Shown here: positions 4,812-8,082 of the stretch, piece after piece
Layout of the letters: each line of letters starts with the position of its first letter
Position numbering within the stretch: position 1 is the first letter of the stretch
Source: Acidobacteriaceae bacterium
GTDB lineage: Bacteria; Acidobacteriota; Terriglobia; Terriglobales; Acidobacteriaceae
DNA: 8,082 nt
Assembly (NCBI GenBank): GCA_003166055.1
Contig: PMWR01000071.1
Location: 1 to 8,082, forward strand
Reading direction: 5' to 3'
Made by a program: the position numbers and the translations under genes
The notes under the pieces: generated by a model
What the model was told of the DNA's origin: nothing
The model's database searches: none
Seen by the model: only the letters and a program-made list of their open reading frames with translations

Positions 4812-6179
4812 ATGAAGATTCCCGAGATATCCAATTCGAACCCGTTTACAGTCAGGGCTCTCCTGAACGCCGGATACCGTCTTATGACTCGCAAGGATGG
4901 CTCCGTCTTCGTTCTGACAGTGCTCTTTGGCGGTATTCTTCTGGGAGTGCTGGCGTTTGCGATCGATGTCGGGCAGTTGCTCTATACCAGGCGGCAACTG
5001 CAGTCCGTTGCGAATGCGGCGGCCCTGTCGGCAGCTCTCGAGCTGCAGCAATGCGGCAGCACGCCCGCTTGCACCTTAATGCAGACCGCGGCCTCCCAGG
5101 CGGCGATTGAGAACAACTTCCCAACCGCCACTGTGTATACCCAATGCAATTCCAATGCAAATTCACAAACGGGGATGACACTGGTGGTCAACAATGGGCC
5201 ATGCGCTTTGGGGACCAGCGACCCCAATCACGGCTTGACCACATATGTGGAAGTGATCGCAACGATTCAGCAGAAAACCATGTTTGGGGCCATGCTTGGG
5301 GTCCGGAACGTCATGCTGGGCACGCGAGCGGAAGCGACCCTGGGGCCTCCATCCGCATGCGTTACTATCCTCGATTCCAACGCTTCGCAGGCCTTCCTCT
5401 TTAATGGTGGAGCAACGGTTTCGGCCCCCTGCGGCATTACGGTTAACTCGAACTCCGGCACCGCTTTCGAGTTCAACGGCGGCTCACTGACAGCGAATTA
5501 TGTCAACGTGGTGGGCGGCGATATGATCAACAACGGCGGCTCTGGACTGAACGCCACAGTCAAGACAGGGGCTTCGGCGGTGACCGATCCGCTGGCGAGC
5601 CTTCCGGTTCCCACCATCGGCGCATGCGGGACATCGACTTCCAGCCCCTACCACGGTGTGTCCTACGGAGCCTTGCTCAATTCCGGCGCCAGCACGTTTT
5701 TTCCGGGAGTGTACTGCGGCGGCATCACGCTCAATGCGAATGCCACCGCAACGTTCAACCCTGGGCTGTACATCATTAATGGTCCCGTCGTTATCGGCGC
5801 CTCCGACACCGTAACCGGCAGCGGAGTCACCTTCTACTTTGAGAACAATTCGTGGACCTCCAACGGCGCCGCGTCGATGAACCTGACGGCCCCGACCACC
5901 GGCACCTACGCGGGAATCCTGTTCTTTCAGGCGCACGGCGATACAGATACTTTCATCCTCGACAGCAACACCACGTCCGTGGCTCAGGGAACCTTCTATC
6001 TTCCAGACGGCCCGTTGACCATCAACGGGGGAGCCAATCTCGCCGCCTACGAGCTCCTCGATGTTCACGATTTGACGGTGGATTCCGGCGTCAACCTCGT
6101 TATCGGAACCAATTACTCGTCGCTGCCGAACGGCTCTCCGTTGGGAGCTGCGAGTGCTCAGGCAATACTGACGGAGTAG
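4812..6179 (+). CDS. TadG-like envelope protein with large extracellular beta-rich region
   Basis: A 455-residue protein. ATG 4812 is preferred over GTG 4806 because the AGGGGGA site (4797-4803) is well placed only for the ATG. Residues 27-78 form a TadG N-terminal domain: a short basic segment (TRKDGS), one membrane helix (SVFVLTVLFGGILLGVLAFA, 31-50), then IDVGQLLYTRRQLQ and NAAALSAALEL. The rest (about 180-455) is Asn/Gly/Thr/Ser-rich with recurring motifs such as FNGGATVSAPCGI, FNGGSLTANYV, PGVYCGGITLNANATATF and PGLYIINGPVVIGASDTV. This suggests a right-handed beta-helix, a form found in some TadG-related proteins. It is anchored in the inner membrane with its body outside the cytoplasm, so a minor pilin or adhesin role is likely. 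It is first in a three-gene unit, and its stop is 2 nt from the next start. Confidence 0.85.
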   Translation: MKIPEISNSNPFTVRALLNAGYRLMTRKDGSVFVLTVLFGGILLGVLAFAIDVGQLLYTRRQLQSVANAAALSAALELQQCGSTPACTLMQTAASQAAIENNFPTATVYTQCNSNANSQTGMTLVVNNGPCALGTSDPNHGLTTYVEVIATIQQKTMFGAMLGVRNVMLGTRAEATLGPPSACVTILDSNASQAFLFNGGATVSAPCGITVNSNSGTAFEFNGGSLTANYVNVVGGDMINNGGSGLNATVKTGASAVTDPLASLPVPTIGACGTSTSSPYHGVSYGALLNSGASTFFPGVYCGGITLNANATATFNPGLYIINGPVVIGASDTVTGSGVTFYFENNSWTSNGAASMNLTAPTTGTYAGILFFQAHGDTDTFILDSNTTSVAQGTFYLPDGPLTINGGANLAAYELLDVHDLTVDSGVNLVIGTNYSSLPNGSPLGAASAQAILTE

Positions 6180-6181
6180 GC

Positions 6182-6643
6182 ATGCGACACACACCCACAA
6201 CTCGGCGACTTGTTTGGCGGCAGGACGGAAGCGCCCTGGTTGAGCTGGCCCTTATAGCACCGGTGCTCATGCTCTTGCTCTGCGGCGTCATCGATTTCGG
6301 CCGTGCCTACTACCTGGCTCAGGGAATAGCCGGCGCGGCGCATGCCGGGGCGGAATATGGAGCTCAGAACCCGATGGACACTGCGGGGATGAAATCCGCG
6401 GCCCAAATCGCCGCGCCCAACGTGACTGGCCTGACGATTGCTACCCCCTCGTATGGCTGCGAGTGCGCAAACGGTACTTCCTACAGCGCGAGTTGCTCTT
6501 CTACGCCTACCTGTTCAGGAAGCAACCCGGTGTATCTTGTCACCGTCACGGCCTCGGTGTCCTATGTTCCCTGGTTCCCGTGGCCTGGCTTACCCCACCC
6601 CATTGCAATGTCAACGACGGCGAAAATGCGGAGCGCGGATTGA
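6182..6643 (+). CDS. TadE-like minor pilin (pseudopilin) 1
   Basis: A 153-residue protein. Start ATG 6182 has GGAG 6 nt upstream (6172-6175, within the end of the previous gene). The N-terminal TadE motif is clear: WRQDGSALVELALIAPVLM (12-30), with conserved E21, followed by membrane helix to about residue 38, then IDFGRAYYLAQGIAGAAHAGAEYGA. In TadE proteins the helix and Glu serve pilin-like assembly, with cleavage by a TadV-type prepilin peptidase after a Gly; here that would be near G16-S17. The secreted domain has four cysteines in two close groups (C93, C95, C105, C111) in a YGCECANG / CSSTPTC context, suggesting disulfides. The neighbour genes give the context of a Tad/Flp pilus or related envelope structure. 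Confidence 0.87.
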   Translation: MRHTPTTRRLVWRQDGSALVELALIAPVLMLLLCGVIDFGRAYYLAQGIAGAAHAGAEYGAQNPMDTAGMKSAAQIAAPNVTGLTIATPSYGCECANGTSYSASCSSTPTCSGSNPVYLVTVTASVSYVPWFPWPGLPHPIAMSTTAKMRSAD

Positions 6644-6693
6644 CGCAGGCTCCGGTGAAGATCCCTGCCGGCCCGGATCGGAAGGAACGTGCT

Positions 6694-7245
6694 ATGAGAG
6701 GACGATTAGCGAGTAGCGGCAACAGATGGAACCAGCTTCTACAGCTCGCGCGAGATCAGCGGGGCTCGGAACTGGTCGAGTTCGCCTTGTCTTTCTGGGT
6801 TCTCATGACTCTTCTCTTTGCCCTGATCTTCTTTTCCTTTGGCATGTATTCCTATGTCTATGCTGCCAATGCCGCGCAGGAAGGAACGCAGTTCGCAACC
6901 GTTCGCGGCGGGACCTGGACAACGGCCTGCAACACGTCGGCGCCGCCCAGCTTCATCATCAAGTACGACTGCACGGCCTCAACCACCGATGTGCAGAATT
7001 ATCTGCGGGCCAATACGCCACCCGGGATCGTGCCCAGCCAGGTGAGCGTTACAACCTCCTGGCCAGGGACGACCGCGACCTGCAACTCAAGCTGCACGGC
7101 TTGCACCTCGCCCAACACGGCCCAGAGCAAAGGCTGCATGGTCAAGGTGGTCGTCTCATACAATTACCTGCTGTTCCCCACCCTGATCCGGACCACCCTG
7201 ACGACTGCATTGCAGTCAACGTCGGAGAGGACCATCGCGCAATAG
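6694..7245 (+). CDS. TadE-like minor pilin (pseudopilin) 2
   Basis: A 183-residue protein. Start ATG 6694 has AAGGA 6 nt upstream; a longer frame is open but overlaps the previous gene and lacks a site. The TadE motif is DQRGSELVEFALSFWVLM (21-38), with conserved E29 and a strongly hydrophobic helix through LLFALIFFSFGMY, then YVYAANAAQEGTQFATVRGG. The extracytoplasmic part has six cysteines (C79, C93, C130, C134, C137, C148). The CNSSCTACTSP cluster suggests a disulfide-knotted loop. It lies 50 nt after the previous gene and probably belongs to the same transcript. It ends with LIRTTLTTALQSTSERT, typical of the amphipathic C-terminus of TadE proteins. The paralogy with pilin 1 is mainly in the N-terminal helix. 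Confidence 0.86.
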   Translation: MRGRLASSGNRWNQLLQLARDQRGSELVEFALSFWVLMTLLFALIFFSFGMYSYVYAANAAQEGTQFATVRGGTWTTACNTSAPPSFIIKYDCTASTTDVQNYLRANTPPGIVPSQVSVTTSWPGTTATCNSSCTACTSPNTAQSKGCMVKVVVSYNYLLFPTLIRTTLTTALQSTSERTIAQ

Positions 7246-7263
7246 GCGATCTGAAAACCAGGG

Positions 7264-7461
7264 CCCAAGTCCCCAGTCGTCCGCAAACACAAATCCGGGT
7301 GCCCCAGAGCCTGCCCTGAGCGTAGTCGAAGGGTTTCGCTTTTGAGACCTGGGATTGGAAGCCGCTCAAACTCAACTACCGTGTCAGAATCGCTCTTAAA
7401 GCGCCTTGACACCTATGCGGCAATGCCGCACGCTACTTTCCTGGTGACTCAAATGAAACGC
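7264..7461. repeat. Long dispersed intergenic repeat, copy 2
   Basis: Same orientation as 4225-4477. Similarity runs from the CCCAAGTCCCCAG block through GTGCCCCAGAG, CCTGCCCTGAGCGTAGTCGA, TTTGAGACCTGGGATTGG, ATGCGGCAATGCCGCA and on to the (T/A)CCTGG..ACTCAA.TGAAA region. It lacks the 54-nt segment of copy 1. An internal dyad CGCT-CTTAA-AGCG (7391-7403) aligns with the hairpin region of copy 1 despite differing bases. It follows the last pilin gene by about 20 nt, so it may also shape the 3' end of that transcript. Confidence 0.85.
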
Positions 7462-7604
7462 AAGCACGTAGCCAACGAACTGGTCGAAGCCAGGCGTGAA
7501 GCCGCCGCCATCGCCCAGGGCGCATGCGGCGACGCATCATTTCCCTCTCCCGCTCGATGTAGATGTTCGTGCAGGCAACCTGGCTTCTTCAAATCAAGCC
7601 CCTG
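7462..7604. other. Intergenic sequence without recognisable content
   Basis: Between repeat copy 2 and the terminator I find no gene with a ribosome binding site, no RNA gene and no clear repeat beyond a short CGCATGCG palindrome. A plus-strand frame reading LVEARREAAAIAQGA continues out of the repeat, but it resembles nothing I know. The stretch 7639-7755 after the terminator is likewise empty. Confidence 0.4.
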
Positions 7605-7638
7605 AAAAACCGAGCGGGCCGCCCAAGGCGGCCCGCTC
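7605..7638 (-). terminator. Intrinsic terminator for the minus-strand YihY-family gene
   Basis: A perfect 12-bp stem, GAGCGGGCCGCC (7612-7623) with GGCGGCCCGCTC (7627-7638), encloses a 3-nt loop. On the minus strand the stem is followed by GGTTTTTC (7611-7604), the expected U-tract. The plus side has no T-run, so the signal serves the leftward transcript, about 115 bp after its stop. Confidence 0.85.
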
Positions 7639-7755
7639 TAGCCCTATTCTGACCCAGGCTGGGGATTAGCAGATTCGTCTCTGCGAGTAGCTTCCAACAG
7701 TCTGCGCCCAATCCACGCCGAACGCAACAGAATATCGGGCGATCAGCAATCCACC

Positions 7756-8082
7756 TCACGGCCCCATCATTCCGGTTTCCGCGCCCAGTACCAGCGGTGC
7801 CTGGACGGCCAGGCGCATCTCAGCGGAGGCGGCTTCGATTTCACTGTTGATCTCAGCGCCCACCAGAAGCATCAGCCCGGTGATATAAAACCATGTCAGC
7901 AGAATAATCACCGCACCAAGAGACCCGTAAGTAATGGAATAGTTATTGAAGTAATGAAGGTAGACACGAAGGCTCAGCGAGGCAAGGAGCCATCCGAGGA
8001 GTCCCAGGGCGCCGCCGGGCGTAAGCCAGTGCCAGCGCCGTTTCTTCGAGTCCGGAGCCCAATAGTAGATGACGGCGAAGGA
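7756..8082 (-). CDS. YihY/BrkB family inner-membrane protein, C-terminal fragment (5' end outside window)
   Basis: The frame is open from the window edge at 8082 and stops at TGA 7758-7756, giving the last 108 residues. It begins with FAVIYYWAPDSKKRRWHWLTPG, the loop typical of YihY/BrkB proteins (Y...P..K..W....PGA). Two membrane helices follow (GGALGLLGWLLASLSLRVYL and SLGAVIILLTWFYITGLMLL). The family ending LVGAEINSEIE precedes a short polar tail. The family is a six-helix inner-membrane protein, once misnamed ribonuclease BN, whose function is poorly defined. A strong terminator lies downstream. The family call is firm; start and regulation are not visible. Confidence 0.93.
   Translation of the reverse strand, partial: SFAVIYYWAPDSKKRRWHWLTPGGALGLLGWLLASLSLRVYLHYFNNYSITYGSLGAVIILLTWFYITGLMLLVGAEINSEIEAASAEMRLAVQAPLVLGAETGMMGP

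Noticed and set aside
5484..6200. 238-codon frame on the minus strand
   Set aside because: It is antisense to the TadG-like gene, Arg/Gly/Val-rich and without a family match. The plus frame has clear TadG features.
6726..7319. 197-codon plus-strand frame over the second TadE gene
   Set aside because: It overlaps the TadE-like frame out of phase and is Arg/His/Leu-rich. The TadE frame has the helix motif and ribosome binding site.
7142..7412. Small minus-strand proteins reading SGFQSQVSKA and DYAQGRLWGT
   Set aside because: They are translations of the dispersed intergenic repeat (also at 4169-4507). Such peptides occur widely in databases as spurious hypotheticals.
1..8082. CRISPR array, tRNA or rRNA genes, IS transposase
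   Set aside because: I saw no regularly spaced direct repeats, no tRNA-like fold with a TTCGA arm and no transposase motif. The repeats present are palindromic and dispersed.

Overview
This is a mixed accessory window of about 57% GC by eye. It probably comes from a Gram-negative soil-type bacterium. The Tad minor pilins of this style, the YihY protein and especially the dispersed GC-rich palindromic intergenic repeats suggest Acidobacteriota (Terriglobia-like). That placement is an inference from style, not a proven assignment.

Layout. (1) 1-243, plus strand: the last 80 codons of an ABC-F ATPase. (2) 255-4188, a minus-strand accessory block. In transcription order it holds a dual-specificity-type phosphatase (4188-3769), a RelB/RelE-type toxin-antitoxin pair (3596-3110), a frameshifted and truncated HTH antitoxin remnant (2981-2791), a small two-helix membrane protein (2659-2201), and a DUF262 protein overlapping a HEPN-family protein (2017-255). 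Palindromic repeats lie between these units. (3) 4189-4811: a divergent intergenic region with a long dispersed repeat, a close match to a sigma-54 (-24/-12) promoter, and a leader of about 200 nt containing two hairpins. (4) 4812-7245, plus strand: a three-gene minor-pilin module, with a TadG-like protein carrying a large extracellular beta-rich region followed by two TadE-like pseudopilins. (5) 7264-7461: a second copy of the long repeat in the same orientation, so the pilin module is bracketed by direct repeats. (6) 7605-8082, minus strand: a strong intrinsic terminator and the C-terminal 108 residues of a YihY/BrkB-family membrane protein.

Functional reading. The DUF262 and HEPN genes overlap by 157 nt and are very probably co-expressed. 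A DUF262 (ParB-like, GmrSD-N-type) protein without a visible HNH domain, paired with a HEPN protein bearing an RX4H motif, looks like a two-component defence or abortive-infection system. It sits in a block that also holds one apparently intact and one decayed toxin-antitoxin locus. This is the best candidate for a little-described system here. The pilin module appears to be its own sigma-54-dependent transcription unit making envelope-anchored, cysteine-containing minor pilins or adhesins. No Tad ATPase, secretin or major Flp pilin is in the window.
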